This document shows positions 7,321 to 7,856 of a stretch of DNA of 7,856 bases, piece by piece (the stretch's first letter is position 1; every line of letters begins with the position of its first letter). The DNA comes from an uncultured Porphyromonadaceae bacterium. Its GTDB lineage: Bacteria > Bacteroidota > Bacteroidia > Bacteroidales > Muribaculaceae. The notes under the pieces are model-generated. The model saw only the letters and a program-made list of their open reading frames with translations, made no database searches and was not told the origin of the DNA. The position numbers and the translations under genes were made by a program. The stretch lies in contig CAMWYV010000039.1 in NCBI GenBank assembly GCA_947178565.1, forward strand, positions 1-7,856. The letters run 5' to 3'.

Positions 7321-7335
7321 CAGGTATAAGTGATT

Positions 7336-7836
7336 TTATTTCTTAGGGGAGCCGGGGATGAATGATTCAAAGCTATTATCGTTGTAATACACTATTATAT
7401 TAACTATCTTTTTAGCCTGATCGGTGTCAAAGGCTATTGAAGCGGGCTTAAGTGGCACTTCGATCTCATGGATAGGCTCATCAATTTTTTCTGAAGAATT
7501 TTCCTGATATTCTTCACCAAAGTCTAATGTTCCCTCAATATGCTTATGCTCAGGCGTTTGATTGTCTGAAAAGTCTATTTGAGAGGTGTTTTGAGTCTCT
7601 GAGAATTTAATATTTTCATTTGTCAACATCTCTCCTTCGCCAAAAAGCAGCCAGGTGATGTTGAGCATTGAATATTCGTTATGCAATTTTCTAATCAGCT
7701 CATCACTGACCTTTTTGTTTCTTCCATTCAGAAGTTGCGAAAGGGTAGGACGTGGTATTTTGCAGGTGTCTGCAAACTGTGTTACCGGAATGTTCAGGTA
7801 AGCGATGAATGTTTTCAAACGTGAAACTGTATCCAT
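7336..7836 (-). CDS. XRE-family (Cro/C1-type) DNA-binding regulator
   Basis: A 166-residue transcriptional regulator. Residues 4-60 form a Cro/C1-type helix-turn-helix: SRLKTFIAYLNIPVTQFADT, recognition-helix region RPTLSQLLNGRNKKVS (29-44), then LIRKLHNEY. The usual tail of these domains in Bacteroidales follows (ITWLLFGEGEML, 60-71). Residues 72-130 are an acidic, Asn/Ser/Glu-rich linker likely to be disordered. The C-terminus (DQAKKIVNIIVYYNDNSFESFIP, 139-161) looks like a short beta hairpin and, from memory, recurs in chromosomal Bacteroidales XRE proteins; it could be for dimerisation or ligand sensing. No protease, metal-binding or effector domain is seen. It has no obvious prophage neighbours and converges on pyrD, so this looks like a resident regulator. 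Target and signal are unknown. The start at 7836 fits the HTH boundary; no Shine-Dalgarno sequence is present. Confidence 0.88.
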   Translation of the reverse strand: MDTVSRLKTFIAYLNIPVTQFADTCKIPRPTLSQLLNGRNKKVSDELIRKLHNEYSMLNITWLLFGEGEMLTNENIKFSETQNTSQIDFSDNQTPEHKHIEGTLDFGEEYQENSSEKIDEPIHEIEVPLKPASIAFDTDQAKKIVNIIVYYNDNSFESFIPGSPKK

Positions 7837-7841
7837 TTTGT

Positions 7842-7856
7842 AAATTGCAGCAAATT
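7842..7856 (-). promoter_or_regulatory. Partial promoter and imperfect palindrome upstream of the XRE gene
   Basis: Just before the ATG, AAATTGC-A-GCAAATT (7842-7856) is a 7-bp-arm inverted repeat with one mismatched pair. Its minus-strand end reads AATTTG, which could be the nnTTTG half of a -7 box (TAnnTTTG) whose TA lies beyond the window. A repressor site over its own promoter would fit autoregulation, but the site is cut off. Confidence 0.3.

Noticed and set aside
1..7856. CRISPR array, insertion sequence, prophage module, tRNA or rRNA
   Set aside because: No regularly spaced repeats, transposase or integrase genes, terminal inverted repeats or cloverleaf-like sequences were seen; the DUF6291-like and XRE genes alone do not make a prophage.

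Overview
The window looks like ordinary chromosomal DNA from a member of the Bacteroidales. Three lines of evidence point there: promoters of the TTTG-N20-TAnnTTTG type, AT-rich leaders with no Shine-Dalgarno sequence, and Bacteroidales-type protein families (GT3 glycogen synthase beside a short-type alpha-glucan phosphorylase, a DUF6291-like protein, and an XRE regulator with a conserved C-terminal tail). A Muribaculaceae-like gut bacterium is my best guess, from overall style only.

Layout. Positions 1-237 (minus) hold the start of a small secreted protein that runs off the left edge. Positions 358-960 (minus) encode a DUF6291-like protein of unknown function; its promoter overlaps a perfect 9-bp-arm palindrome. 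A 273-bp divergent intergenic region (961-1233) carries that promoter and a near-consensus promoter for the glycogen operon reading right. The operon is GT3 glycogen synthase (1234-2895) then alpha-glucan phosphorylase (2919-5474), 23 bp apart, closed by a strong intrinsic terminator at 5498-5531. A new promoter starts pyrK-pyrD (5589-7264), two genes overlapping by 7 bp that encode the electron-transfer and catalytic subunits of an NAD-linked class 1B dihydroorotate dehydrogenase. A GC-rich hairpin at 7285-7313 separates them from a convergent XRE-family regulator (7336-7836, minus), whose promoter runs into the right edge.

How the genes work together. Synthase and phosphorylase build and degrade the same alpha-1,4-glucan store from one transcript. 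The PyrK-PyrD complex makes orotate for UMP synthesis. UTP also feeds sugar-nucleotide supply, but no regulatory link between the two operons is visible.

I found no mobile element, CRISPR array, tRNA, rRNA or recognisable riboswitch. Nothing here is clearly a new multi-gene system. The most open questions are the DUF6291-like gene with its operator-like palindrome, the uncharacterised XRE protein, and the strikingly different codon use of the two glycogen genes.
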